NCBI RefSeq assembly: GCF_004187715.1
Contig: NZ_QZWF01000002.1
Coordinates: 744,001 to 808,000 of the forward strand
Reading direction: 5' to 3'
Length of the DNA stretch: 64,000 nt
Source: Streptomyces sp. F001
GTDB taxonomy: Bacteria > Actinomycetota > Actinomycetes > Streptomycetales > Streptomycetaceae
Below the pieces are notes generated by a model. That model ran no database searches, was not told where the DNA came from, and saw only the letters and a program-made list of their open reading frames with translations. Positions 15,486 through 26,221 of the stretch are shown here, in pieces (positions within the stretch are counted from its first letter, which is position 1; each line of letters begins with the position of its first letter). A program made the translations under genes and the position numbers.

Positions 15486-16226
15486 TCACTGCCTTGCGAG
15501 CCATTCGTCGAAGGTGGTCGGCGCGATGCGGGCGCCCTCGCCGGGCAGCAATACGTCACCGGCCATCTCCGGGCCGAGCACCGACGACCACGTCGGCACG
15601 AGCTTGACCGCGTGGCCGCGCGCGTCGTTGGTACGCCGGGCCATGTCCACCAGGTCCTGCAGATCCGGGCCGGCGACGTCGCGGTAACGCCCCTGCGGCG
15701 TGCCCGTGGCGATCTCGGCGAGAACATCGGCCACGTCCTCGGGCGCGATCGGCTGTACGAGCAGCGGTGGGATCGTGGCGACGCCGTCCTGCTCGGTCCA
15801 GCCCGTCACCGTCGCGGCGAAGTCGTGGAACTGGGTGGCCGGAACGATTGTCCACGGCACCGGGCCCTCGGTCACGAGGCGCTCCTGCTCCCGCTTGCCG
15901 GCGTAGTGCGCGTTGCCTGCAACACGATCGACCCCAACGATCGAGAGCAGCACATGATGACGGACCCCTGCCCGCTTCTCGGCAGCGAGCAGGTTCTGGG
16001 TGGCGGTGCCGAAGTACGCCACTGCCGCGTCCCGGTCCGCCCCCGTGTAGCTGGTGGCATCGACGACGGCCTCGACGCCCGTCAGGGCGGCGTCGAGGCC
16101 GTCGCCGGTGGTCAGGTCCACGCCGAGCGAGCGGCTGATGCGAACGACGTCGTGTGCTGCCCGCTCCAGGGCGGCGACGGTGAGGGTCCCGATGTTCCCG
16201 GTCGCGCCGGCAACGGCGATTCGCAT
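15486..16226 (-). CDS. NmrA-like SDR oxidoreductase
   Basis: The ATG at 16226, behind an AAGGGCGG-like site, gives 246 residues beginning MRIAVAGATGNIGTLTVAAL with the GxxGxxG dinucleotide site. Later features (VVDATSYTGADRDAAVAYF, HHVLLSIVGVDRVAGNAHY, WTIVPATQFHDFA) are typical of NmrA/NAD(P)H azoreductase-like SDRs that lack the classical catalytic tetrad. It probably reduces or senses small electrophiles; the substrate is unknown. It is divergent from the VOC fragment and third SDR gene. Confidence 0.85.
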   Translation of the reverse strand: MRIAVAGATGNIGTLTVAALERAAHDVVRISRSLGVDLTTGDGLDAALTGVEAVVDATSYTGADRDAAVAYFGTATQNLLAAEKRAGVRHHVLLSIVGVDRVAGNAHYAGKREQERLVTEGPVPWTIVPATQFHDFAATVTGWTEQDGVATIPPLLVQPIAPEDVADVLAEIATGTPQGRYRDVAGPDLQDLVDMARRTNDARGHAVKLVPTWSSVLGPEMAGDVLLPGEGARIAPTTFDEWLARQ

Positions 16227-16487
16227 AGTGATTCCGCCCTTCTCTCGTTCCGCCTCCGGGTACATCTTGGACTGGACGGACATCGAGGGAACGCCCGCCG
16301 CGCCCCGGACAGTCATCGCCATGGCGGGCAGCTGTCGTGGTAGATCGGTGATGGTCCGGGCCCGGCGACTGGCTCGACGCCGTGGCGAAGGGTGTCCGAA
16401 TGGACCAGGGCCGCCGGGCCCATCCGCCGAATGTCCCGCGTCGGTTTGAGCGGTGGACGGACACGGTACGGACAGCTCCACAGTTCG

Positions 16488-16625
16488 ATGCAAGGACGCA
16501 ACCCCTTGGACCTGAAGCCCGAAGTCGTCGTGCTGCCCGTCTCCGACACGGACCGGACCAAGGCCTGCTACGAGAAGCCGGGCTTCCGCCGGGACCTCGG
16601 CGCGTACAAGAGGAGCCGGACATGA
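16488..16625 (+). pseudogene. N-terminal fragment of a glyoxalase/VOC-superfamily protein
   Basis: The frame from ATG 16488 reads LDLKPEVVVLPVSDTDRTKA then CYEKPGFRRD, the first beta-alpha unit of VOC proteins (normally ending in FYEKLGFRLD). It then breaks into AYKRSRT and stops after 45 codons, overlapping the start of the next SDR. The remaining metal-binding modules are missing, so the fragment is inactive. Confidence 0.65.
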
Positions 16626-17257
16626 AGATCGTGTTGCTGGGCGCCACCGGCATGGTCGGCAGCCGTATCGCCGCCGAGGCCGTCGCCCGAGGCCACCAGG
16701 TGACGTGCGTCAGCCGCTCCGGTGAGGCTCCTGTCCCGGGCGTGGCTTCGACCGCCGCGGACGCGGCGGACACACCCCGGGTCGCCGCCCTCGCCGCCGG
16801 ACACGACGCGGTCGCCTCCGCCCTGGTACCGCCGCGCGACGGCAGCGACCCGAGGGAGCCTTTCCTCGCCCTGAACCGAGCTGTGGTCGACGCCGTGCGC
16901 ACCGCCAATGTCTCGCGGCTCGTCGTGGTCGGCGGTGCGGGCAGTCTGGAGGTGGCGCCCGGCGAGGCGCTGGTGGACCAGCCCGACTTCCCCGCCGACC
17001 TCCTCGGCGAAGCCCTCGCGCACCGCGACGTCCTCGCCTTCTACCGCACGGTCGGCGATCTCGACTGGACCTACGTGTCCCCGCCGGCCGAGATCGCCCC
17101 GGGCGAACGGACCGGCAACTTCCGCATCGGTGGCGACCAGCTGCTGAGCGACGCCGAGGGCCACAGCCGCATCAGCGCCGAGGACTACGCGGCCGCTTTC
17201 GTGGACGAACTCGAGAGCAGCGCACATCTGCGCACCCGGATCTCTGCCGCGTACTGA
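16622..17257 (+). CDS. NAD(P)-dependent SDR, NADH-flavin-reductase-like
   Basis: This 211-residue protein starts MKIVLLGATGMVGSRIAAEA (nucleotide-binding GxTGxxG) at an ATG with AGAGGAG upstream. It continues with RLVVVGGAGSLEVAPGEALV, AHRDVLAFYRTVGDLDWTYV and SPPAEIAPGERTGNF, the pattern of YwnB/BVR-B-like NADH-flavin reductases and NmrA-type SDRs. The substrate is unknown. It is the third such protein within 3 kb, so this may be a locus for handling electrophiles or quinones. Confidence 0.87.
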   Translation: MKIVLLGATGMVGSRIAAEAVARGHQVTCVSRSGEAPVPGVASTAADAADTPRVAALAAGHDAVASALVPPRDGSDPREPFLALNRAVVDAVRTANVSRLVVVGGAGSLEVAPGEALVDQPDFPADLLGEALAHRDVLAFYRTVGDLDWTYVSPPAEIAPGERTGNFRIGGDQLLSDAEGHSRISAEDYAAAFVDELESSAHLRTRISAAY

Positions 17258-18078
17258 GCCAGGCCGCCAGGGGTTTCGGCAGAGCACGCGATCCGGCACG
17301 ACGGAGCCCTCGCCCTTCCCGTCGGTCCACGGCTGCTGCCTCTCCTGACATTTCAAGTTCGGAAACACTCCACGTATCCCTGCCGGGACGCCTTGCGGCG
17401 TGGAAATCGGGTTGGCGGCTGTCCGTCGACGTCGGAAGTGCCTTGGGGGTTGATCCCGCGAATCAGTCTGACGCCCGAGCCGGCCGAGGGGTTGTGCACT
17501 GGTGCCGTGAGCACGCCGTGCAGAATCTCGTCGTCCCCTCCCGCTCCACGGGCAGCCGCCGCCTATCGGCACGTTCGGGGGAGTGAGGTGGGACGGGAGT
17601 CGGAACCCGAAGAGATCGGCAGAGCCGAGGACCTGATGGAACACGTGGCGGCGATCGACATCGTCGAGGCGTCGGGCATGGTCTCCATGCGCCTGCCGCT
17701 GGTCTGGCAGGTTCCCGTCGGCTCGGCATCCCTTGATACCGGCGGGTGGCTCTGTTCGCGAGAACGGACAGCACCGCTGAGGAGCCCGGAGTACCGGAGT
17801 GCCGAGGCCGCTGCTCGCGCTCGTGCCGTATGCGGCAATTTGGCGTGCTGGTGCGGCCGCCGGCCCGGTGGTGTCCGCGTTGCGGTCATGCCCCAGGGAA
17901 AGACTGTGCCCCCAGCCGGGCAGCCTTCGAGCCCGCGCACCCGCTCTTGTGAGGCAGAGACGGGGCGCCGCCGGACGATGCAAAAGTCGGCCGACCACGG
18001 GTGGTGTTGTGCTGTCGGACCGGATGGACGTTGCGCGTCCTGGTCCTGGAGCCTGCTGCCGGCAGGCCCACTTCATCA
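17258..18078. other. 820-base stretch without a recognisable gene
   Basis: Both strands carry long open frames, but their translations are Arg-, Ser- and Cys-rich with no recognisable motif and no good ribosome site. The stretch is probably decayed DNA. It lies between the rightward SDR and the 3' end of the leftward HSL-type hydrolase. Confidence 0.4.
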
Positions 18079-19074
18079 TCAGGTCGTGGAGGCGTGGTGG
18101 CGTGGTGCGGTGGAGGTCGGGAACAGGAGGCGGGCGAGCCAGTCGGTGCGGGTGCGGCGGGCTGTGGCTGAGATGTGTGCCTGTGGGAACAGGGCGTCGA
18201 AGCCGTGGAAGCCGCCTGCCCAGACGTGGAGTTCGGCTTGGCCGCCGGCTGCCCAGATGCGGGTGGCGTAGTCGGTGTCCTCGTCGCGGAAGACCTCGGC
18301 GGAGCCGGTGTCGATGTAGGTGGTCGGCAGGCCCGAGAGGTCGTCGGCCAGCGCAGGTGAGACGTACGCGGGTATCTCCTCTTCGGTGAGGTCGCCGAGG
18401 ACGGCGCGCCATCCGAACTCGTTCATCTCGCCGGTCCAGACGCCGGGCGCGCCGGAGTACTGGCGGCTGGAGGTGGTGGTGTTGCGGTGGTCGAGCATGG
18501 GGCAGACCAGCACCTGCGCGGCGATCGCCGGGGCGCCGAGATCGCGGGCCAGCAGGGTGACACCGGCGGCGAGGCCGCCGCCCGCGCTGGCGCCCGCGAC
18601 GACGATCCGGCTGGGGTCGACACCCAGTTCGGTGGCGTGTCCGGCGACCCAGAGCAGTCCCTGGTAGCAGTCGTCGACCAGGGTGGTGCCGGTGGCCTCG
18701 GGGGCGAGTCGGTAGTCCACGGTGACCACGACCGCGCCGAACTGGTCGAGCCACTCCAGCGGGATGTCGAGCTGCGAGAAGCGGTCGCCCATGACCATCC
18801 CGCCGCCGTGGATCCAGTAGATGCAGGGTGCGGCGGGGGTGGTGCGATCGGTGTGCGCGGGGCTGAAGACCGACAGGGGGATCTGGGCACCGTCCTTGGC
18901 GGGCACGGTGATCTCGCGCTGGTCGATCTGCCGGTGTGCGAGGAGGGACTCGATGGGGGGCGAGGGGAATTGACGCAGTTGCGCGAGGACTTCCGCGTTG
19001 AGCCGGGACATGAGGGGCATGTCGGCCAGGAGTTCACGCAGTTCGGGGTCGATGGCGGGTCGTGCCGTGGTCAT
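18079..19074 (-). CDS. Alpha/beta hydrolase of the HSL (hormone-sensitive lipase) family
   Basis: This 331-residue esterase-like protein has the HSL oxyanion motif HGGGMVMGD (residues 89-97), the nucleophile elbow GASAGGG with Ser163, the acid region after TYIDTGSAEVFRDED and the catalytic His in GGFHGFDALFP. HSL-family enzymes hydrolyse short-chain esters; substrate unknown. A GAAAGG site precedes the ATG. It follows the ABM gene by 76 bases on the same strand, with a small hairpin (19123-19141) between, so the pair is probably an operon. Confidence 0.9.
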   Translation of the reverse strand: MTTARPAIDPELRELLADMPLMSRLNAEVLAQLRQFPSPPIESLLAHRQIDQREITVPAKDGAQIPLSVFSPAHTDRTTPAAPCIYWIHGGGMVMGDRFSQLDIPLEWLDQFGAVVVTVDYRLAPEATGTTLVDDCYQGLLWVAGHATELGVDPSRIVVAGASAGGGLAAGVTLLARDLGAPAIAAQVLVCPMLDHRNTTTSSRQYSGAPGVWTGEMNEFGWRAVLGDLTEEEIPAYVSPALADDLSGLPTTYIDTGSAEVFRDEDTDYATRIWAAGGQAELHVWAGGFHGFDALFPQAHISATARRTRTDWLARLLFPTSTAPRHHASTT

Positions 19075-19150
19075 GGCGTTGCCTTTCGTGGGATGGTGCC
19101 GGACGGTCAGGAGAGAAATGCAGGCCGCTTCTGCAGCGGCCGGCCGGGGC

Positions 19151-19468
19151 TCAGAAGTCGGCCTTGCCGCGTACCGGGACGTAGTCGGTGTACTCGGGCT
19201 CCTTGGCCAGCAGCTCGTCGATCCGGGCCACGATGGTCTGGGCTGCCTCGCCCGCGAAGATGCGGTGGTGGTCCTTCTCGCTGGTCCAGCCCTCGGTGAC
19301 GTGGACGACGTCGGGGTCGGACGCGGAACGGGAGACGAGGTAGACGACGCAGTGTTCGCTCGCGCCGGGGCTGCCCTCGTGCAGGCCGGTCAGCAGCAGG
19401 TCGACCAGCCGGTCGCCCATATGCGGCTTGGCGGTCAGGGTGGCGTTGAAGCCGTAGTTGGCGATCAT
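19151..19468 (-). CDS. Antibiotic-biosynthesis-monooxygenase (ABM) domain protein
   Basis: The ATG at 19468 (MIANYGFNATLTAKP), behind an AAGGAA site, gives 105 residues; an upstream ATG is possible. The sequence fits the ABM/YgiN fold: GDRLVDLLLTGLHEGSPGA, CVVYLVSRSASDPDVVHVTE, WTSEKDHHRIF. The family comprises small dimeric cofactor-free or heme-degrading oxygenases, or quinol monooxygenases; which applies here is not clear. It is divergent from the AraC-family regulator at 19612, the likely controller of this gene and the downstream hydrolase. Confidence 0.85.
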   Translation of the reverse strand: MIANYGFNATLTAKPHMGDRLVDLLLTGLHEGSPGASEHCVVYLVSRSASDPDVVHVTEGWTSEKDHHRIFAGEAAQTIVARIDELLAKEPEYTDYVPVRGKADF

Positions 19469-19611
19469 GGCTTCCTTCTTCTCGGTGAGGGAGTGAGGTG
19501 ACTCCATTCAACCGAGCTGACCTGCGGAAACGTTAGAACGATGCTCGCTCGCCCTTGCACGATCCTCGCGGGTGCGGGAGCGATGGCGCGGAACGGTGCT
19601 GCAATGGACGC

Positions 19612-20517
19612 ATGTGCCTCGAAGAGCTCCGCACGCTGCTGGCCCGGCATGCCCGTCCCGACTGGACCACCGCCATCGACGGCGTACTCATCTCGAAGGT
19701 CGACCGGACGGATCCGCCGGCGCCCTCCATGTCCGGGACGGTGCTCGCGGTCATCGCCCAGGGCGCCAAACGCCTCGCGCTGGGCGACCGGGTCTACGAG
19801 TACGGCCCCGGGCAGTACCTGGTCGCATCCGTCGACCTGCCCGTCACGGGGCAGTTCACTCAGGTCGAACCCGGGCATCCGGCCCTCGGCTTCGGTCTCA
19901 CGCTGGAACCGTCCGCCGTCGCCGAGTTGCTGTTGCAGGCCGGGCCCGGAGACATCCCCCGTGGCGGCGGAGGCGTTCCGTCGGGGATCGCCGTCAGCGA
20001 CGCTTCAGCCGCGCTGCTCGATGCGGTGGTCCGGCTGCTGCGCCTACTCGACGAACCCCGCGACCTGGCCGTACTGGCACCGCTGGTCAAACGCGAGATC
20101 CTGTGGCGCCTGATCACCGGCGAGCAGGGGGCGACGGTTCGCCAACTCGGCCTGGCCGACAGTGGCCTGAGCCATGTGTCCCGGGCCGTGCGCTGGATCC
20201 GCGAGAACTATGCGGAGCCCTTCCGGGTGGAGGACGTGGCGCGGATGTCCGGCATGAGTGTCTCCGCGTTCTACCGCAACTTCCAGGCGGTGACCGCGAT
20301 GAGCCCCATCCAGTTCCAGAAGCAGATCCGGCTGCAGGAGGCCCGCCTGCTGCTCGCCACCCACCCGGGCGACGTCACCGGGGTCGGCCGGCGCGTCGGC
20401 TACGACAACCTGTCGCAGTTCAGCAGGGAGTACCGTCGCCAGTTCGGCGCGCCCCCGAGCCTGGACGCGGCCCGCCTGCGGAAAACCGTACGCACCCCCG
20501 TGGGCATCCTGCCCTGA
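19612..20517 (+). CDS. AraC-family regulator with AraC_N domain
   Basis: This 301-residue protein has an N-terminal cupin-like AraC_N domain (VIAQGAKRLALGDRVYEYGP, PVTGQFTQVEPGHPALGFGL) and two C-terminal helix-turn-helix units (FRVEDVARMSGMSVSAFYRN and GVGRRVGYDNLSQFSREYRR). Such proteins are usually activators of a nearby oxidoreductase. I chose the ATG at 19612 by similarity. It is divergent from the ABM/hydrolase pair and 155 bases upstream of an SDR gene, so it could control both units. Confidence 0.9.
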   Translation: MCLEELRTLLARHARPDWTTAIDGVLISKVDRTDPPAPSMSGTVLAVIAQGAKRLALGDRVYEYGPGQYLVASVDLPVTGQFTQVEPGHPALGFGLTLEPSAVAELLLQAGPGDIPRGGGGVPSGIAVSDASAALLDAVVRLLRLLDEPRDLAVLAPLVKREILWRLITGEQGATVRQLGLADSGLSHVSRAVRWIRENYAEPFRVEDVARMSGMSVSAFYRNFQAVTAMSPIQFQKQIRLQEARLLLATHPGDVTGVGRRVGYDNLSQFSREYRRQFGAPPSLDAARLRKTVRTPVGILP

Positions 20518-20672
20518 GCGGGCTGGCCATGCAGGAGGATCGTGCAAGGGGAAGCGAGGATAGTTCTACTGTTTCCGCAGGCCAGAGCGATTCAATGGGA
20601 TCACCGGTTCTCCCGTGGAGCAGGAAAATGCCTGTCCATCCGCGGATCCCACCACATCGCAAAGGTCACAGC

Positions 20673-21422
20673 ATGAAGACAGTTCTGATCACTGGCAGTT
20701 CCTCCGGATACGGGCGGGAGACCGCCCTCCACTTCCACTCGCAGGGGTGGAACGTCATCGCCACGATGCGCACCCCGCGTCCGGGCGTCCTTCCCGAGTC
20801 GGACCGGCTCCGCGTCGTCGAGCTCGACGTGACCGAGCCCGAGAGCATCGCCGCCGCGTTCGAGGCGGCCGGGCCCATCGACGTCCTGGTCAACAACGCG
20901 GGCGTCCCGTCGATCAGCGTGTTCGAGGGCACCCCCATGACGCACGTGCGGGAGGTTTTCGAGACCAACACGTTCGGCGTGATGGCGACGACCCAGGCGG
21001 TGCTGCCCCAGTTCCGCGAGCGCGGCTCCGGCGTGGTGGTCAACGTGACCTCCAGCGTGGTGCTGGGCCACATGCCGCTCTCGGCCATCTACAAGGCGAG
21101 CAAGATGGCCGTCGAGGGGTTCACCGCATCCCTCGCGCTCGAGCTCGCACCCTTCGGTGTGCAGGCGAAGACGGTTGAGCCGGGCGCCTGCCTGACGACG
21201 AACTTCGGGGCCAGGGCGACGAACGGCGCCTCGCCGGACGAGCTGGTCCCGACGCCCTACGCGGCCTTCGCGAAGAAGACCATGGACGGCTTCATGGCAC
21301 AGGACGTGTTCACCAAGGAGAGCGACGTCGCCGAGACGGTGTGGCGAGCCGTGCACGACAGGACCGGCCAGCTGCGGTTCCCGGCCGGCCCCGACGCGGT
21401 CTGGCTCGCCCAGGTGAAGTGA
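20673..21422 (+). CDS. Classical short-chain dehydrogenase/reductase
   Basis: This 249-residue protein starts MKTVLITGSSSGYGRETALH (TGxxxGxG cofactor site). It has VLVNNAG, the catalytic Ser in VNVTSSVV and the YxxxK pair in IYKASKMAV, so it is a catalytically competent classical SDR. AAAGGTCACAGC precedes the ATG. The acidic residue after strand 2 (ELDVTEP) does not settle NAD versus NADP use. The substrate is unknown. It follows the AraC regulator on the same strand. Confidence 0.92.
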   Translation: MKTVLITGSSSGYGRETALHFHSQGWNVIATMRTPRPGVLPESDRLRVVELDVTEPESIAAAFEAAGPIDVLVNNAGVPSISVFEGTPMTHVREVFETNTFGVMATTQAVLPQFRERGSGVVVNVTSSVVLGHMPLSAIYKASKMAVEGFTASLALELAPFGVQAKTVEPGACLTTNFGARATNGASPDELVPTPYAAFAKKTMDGFMAQDVFTKESDVAETVWRAVHDRTGQLRFPAGPDAVWLAQVK

Positions 21423-23440
<2,018 letters not shown>

Positions 23441-23443
23441 CCG

Positions 23444-23485
23444 ATCGGCTGCGTGTGCCGAGTGCCGCCGGCACACGCAGCCGAT
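23444..23485 (+). terminator. Strong hairpin terminator of the aminopeptidase gene
   Basis: ATCGGCTGCGTGTGCC (23444-23459) and GGCACACGCAGCCGAT (23470-23485) form a perfect 16-base-pair stem with a 10-base loop, three bases after the stop codon. Confidence 0.9.
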
Positions 23486-23787
23486 GTGGCCCTGAGGCCG
23501 CGACTTCGGGGCCTGGCCGGCTTTGGACCGGTTGGACCTGGCGGAAACCCGCGATCGGCGCGCATGGGTCACCGAAGCCTTTGGCGCAGTCTCGTGGCCA
23601 AGCGGACAGCTCCGAAGCGGGGCCGGCCGGAGACTGGGCGCTGTGGCCTGGGGTGGTGACTACTCATTCCGGGGAGGGGGAGCTGCCATCTCGGACGGCT
23701 CACGAGTGGCATGGCGCCCTCGAAAATTGTCGGGTACCCACGCCCACGTACAGTCAGGTTTTGGCCAGGCTCTTCGGGATCGCAGTG
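23486..23787. other. Intergenic region between convergent genes
   Basis: No gene or further hairpin is evident between the aminopeptidase terminator and the end of the leftward DUF2235 gene. Confidence 0.5.
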
Positions 23788-25002
23788 TCACGTGGCCCGG
23801 TCGAGTCTGTCCGGCGCACCGACCGTCGTCCCCGGGCCGGACCGGCCCGACGAGCCGGACGCCACGGGCAGGCCCGCGTCGAGGCCCGGCAGCAGCACCG
23901 GCTCCATTCGGACCCGTTCCTGACCGGCGAGATACCGCTCGAGCTCGGGCGGCCGGTAGCCCGCGTCCCCGTCGTAGCGTTCTTTGGCCGGCACGGCCAG
24001 GAACTCGCTCCCGTCGAGCCGGCCCTCGTCGTCCGCCGCCTGTCCGAGGGGCCGGTGCAGCGGCTTGGCCAGTCGGTACAGTGCCGTCCGCGAGGGGTGC
24101 AGCTTGCCCAGGGCGTCCGGCCGCACACGGAAGTCGATGCTCTCGTCCGGCTTCATCTCACTCGGCCCGGCCGCGCTGAGCGCCTCGGGGTCGAACTCCA
24201 GCCCGTATCTGCGGGCCTGGTCGACCATCCACAGCAGGGTGATGTCGGACAGCCCCGTCTCCTTGTGGCCACCACCGACATCGCAGTGCGACCCGGCGAA
24301 CCACACCTGCTTCAGCTCCTGGCCCTGCGCGGCGGCGCCGGCCTGCTGGTGCCACAGCGTTGGCCGGAACGCCGAGCGTTGTTCGTCGATGGCCAGCGCA
24401 TGGAAGGCCCCCATGACCCAGCTGCTCAGCTGGGTGTCGTGGAACGCCCAGCGGCGGTTGAACCGGTTCACGACCGGCTCGAGCCACCCGGGACCCGGAA
24501 CCGGGATGCCCAGGGCACCCACCGTGTCCCATACGCCGATGAAGCGGATCTCTGTCTCGTGCGCGTACGAGCGGCGGAACAACGTGGAGGCCGCGCCGCT
24601 CGGCTTCTCGATCCGGTCGCGGTAGAGGGCCCACGCCTCCTTGACCCGGTCGGCGTGGTCCCGGCGCAGGATGCCGCAGTTGCGCACCAGGCCCGCAAGG
24701 CTGCGGGCCGTGAACGCGCCCCGGCTGAAACCGAAGAGGAACAGCTCGTCGTCGGGCTCGTACGTCTCGACGAGGAAGCGGTAGGCGTCGATGACGTTCC
24801 GGGACAGGCCCACGCCGAACGCGCCGCCGCGCAGGCGCTCCCACCGGTGGGTACCGACGCCCCTGTGGTAGTAGACACGCTGGTCCTTCCCGGCAGCGGA
24901 CCCCGGGCGTACGGACAGAGCGACCTTGGTGACGTTGGTCTTGCTCGGCTGGTCGGCGAAGTTCCACGTTCCGTCGCAGCAGACGACCAGACGCTTGGCC
25001 AT
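23788..25002 (-). CDS. DUF2235 alpha/beta hydrolase (Tle1-like phospholipase fold)
   Basis: This 404-residue protein has DUF2235 landmarks: RLVVCCDGTWNFADQPSKTN, YYHRGVGTH, the nucleophile elbow FGFSRGAFTAR with Ser93, RFIGVWDTVGALGIP (Asp) and FAGSHCDVGGGH (His). The fold is shared with type VI secretion phospholipase effectors of the Tle1 group, but no secretion system is near and no signal peptide is visible, so a cytoplasmic lipase or esterase role is more likely. The ATG at 25002 is preferred over the one at 25008 because GGAGGG ends seven bases before it. The last 30 residues are a Ser/Gly/Pro-rich tail. Confidence 0.88.
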   Translation of the reverse strand: MAKRLVVCCDGTWNFADQPSKTNVTKVALSVRPGSAAGKDQRVYYHRGVGTHRWERLRGGAFGVGLSRNVIDAYRFLVETYEPDDELFLFGFSRGAFTARSLAGLVRNCGILRRDHADRVKEAWALYRDRIEKPSGAASTLFRRSYAHETEIRFIGVWDTVGALGIPVPGPGWLEPVVNRFNRRWAFHDTQLSSWVMGAFHALAIDEQRSAFRPTLWHQQAGAAAQGQELKQVWFAGSHCDVGGGHKETGLSDITLLWMVDQARRYGLEFDPEALSAAGPSEMKPDESIDFRVRPDALGKLHPSRTALYRLAKPLHRPLGQAADDEGRLDGSEFLAVPAKERYDGDAGYRPPELERYLAGQERVRMEPVLLPGLDAGLPVASGSSGRSGPGTTVGAPDRLDRAT

Positions 25003-25493
25003 GACCATCCCTCCTCGCGAGAATGAAGGGCCGGTCCCGTCCCTCCCGGCGAGTCCGGAACACCCTGCCGCCGGCTGTCAGTCAGGTTTCCGTGAGGGAG
25101 GAGCATCCGCAGAGCCCGCGCGTGGTGAACGACGCCGCGTGAGTACCTTGTCCCGGTCCGCCCGCCGAGATGTGCCGTCCAACAGACACGAGTCCAATAT
25201 TTGCACCGCTCCGCGGACCTCGCCATACGACGGTTGCGAGGGACTCGGAGACGGTGCGGGGCCGAACGGGGGGCGAGCGGGTGAGCGGGCGTGGCGGGGC
25301 GGTGGTCGTCAGGCGACGACCAAGAACAAGTCGGTCCGCTCGCCCAGTCGGCTGAGCGAGACTTTGCCGGGGATGCCATTGGCGTCGGCGCCTTCATTGG
25401 TGTGTGGTGCTGGTGGGCCGTGGGCCGTGGGCCCGGCTCGGGGATTCGAGCAGGGCTCGCGATCGTGCTGAGCACAGCGCCAACCTGCGGAGC
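25003..25493. other. Intergenic region with a small C-terminal fragment
   Basis: On the minus strand a protein-like tail reads GADANGIPGKVSLSRLGERT then DLFLVVA before a stop at 25309; it has no start and is probably a gene relic. GTGGGCC is repeated three times in tandem at 25413-25433. The DUF2235 promoter should lie just above 25010. Confidence 0.3.
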
Positions 25494-26120
25494 CTACCTG
25501 GCCGTTGCGGTTCGAACACCCAGGGCGATCAACGCAGCTCCTGCCAGCCGACTCATCCCACGCCGGAACTGAGGGGTGTCGACCGCCCTGCGCGCCGCAG
25601 CGACCACCGACGTCCAGAACAGCAGCCAGACGAGGACGACAGCTATATGCGCGACCGCAAGCGCCGCGATCTGCGGTGCGAGCGGGCGGCCGGGGGCGAG
25701 GAACTGCGGGACGAGCGTGAGATAGACCGACGAGGCTTTCGGATTGAGGACGTTGGACCACAGACCCTGCCCGAATCCCCCGAGCCGGGCCCACGGCAAG
25801 CGCCATCGCACTTGGTCCGTCGGCTCGGGGCTGTGCTGCGCCGAACGCCATGTGATGACGCCCAACCAGATGAGATAGACAGCACCGAGAATCTTCACCA
25901 CCGTCAATGCCCGGGCCGACGCCATGACCAAGGCCGACAGGCCAACCGCGGCGAACGCCGCGTGCACCAGCAACCCGCACACCGAGCCGAACGCGACGAG
26001 CACGCCATCACACCGCGAACCAGCGATCACCCTTTGAGTGACGAGGGTGAAGCTGGTCCCTGGGATCAACGTGAGAGGCGTGACCGCGAGCACGAATCCG
26101 AGTACTTGCTGCCACTGCAC
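25494..26120 (-). CDS. LysE/RhtB-family amino-acid exporter
   Basis: This 208-residue membrane protein has the LysE pattern: LGFVLAVTPLTLIPGTSFTL at the N-terminus, RVIAGSRCDGVLVAFGSVCG, LGAVYLIWLGVITWRS and LWSNVLNPKASSVYLTLVPQ (the conserved N-x-L-N-P-K-A). About six hydrophobic helices are visible. The family exports amino acids or homoserine lactone-like solutes. The frame continues far upstream on the minus strand, but only as the shadow of the glycosidase gene. I chose the GTG at 26120 from family length; its ribosome site is weak. Confidence 0.85.
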   Translation of the reverse strand: MQWQQVLGFVLAVTPLTLIPGTSFTLVTQRVIAGSRCDGVLVAFGSVCGLLVHAAFAAVGLSALVMASARALTVVKILGAVYLIWLGVITWRSAQHSPEPTDQVRWRLPWARLGGFGQGLWSNVLNPKASSVYLTLVPQFLAPGRPLAPQIAALAVAHIAVVLVWLLFWTSVVAAARRAVDTPQFRRGMSRLAGAALIALGVRTATAR

Positions 26121-26221
26121 ACCATGAGCCTGGACAACAATCCGCAGGCAGAGCGGACCTGAGAGGACGGGAAAGCGCGCCCCGAGGCACGCGTCGCGCT
26201 TACGGAGCCCGAACGCCCAGG

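Noticed and set aside
16568..18754. A 728-codon minus-strand frame
   Set aside because: It overlaps the SDR at 16622 and the HSL hydrolase in other frames, and reads as Arg/His-rich nonsense.
23788..25002. DUF2235 protein as a type VI secretion effector
   Set aside because: No type VI genes, immunity gene or PAAR/VgrG neighbour is present; the fold alone does not establish that role.
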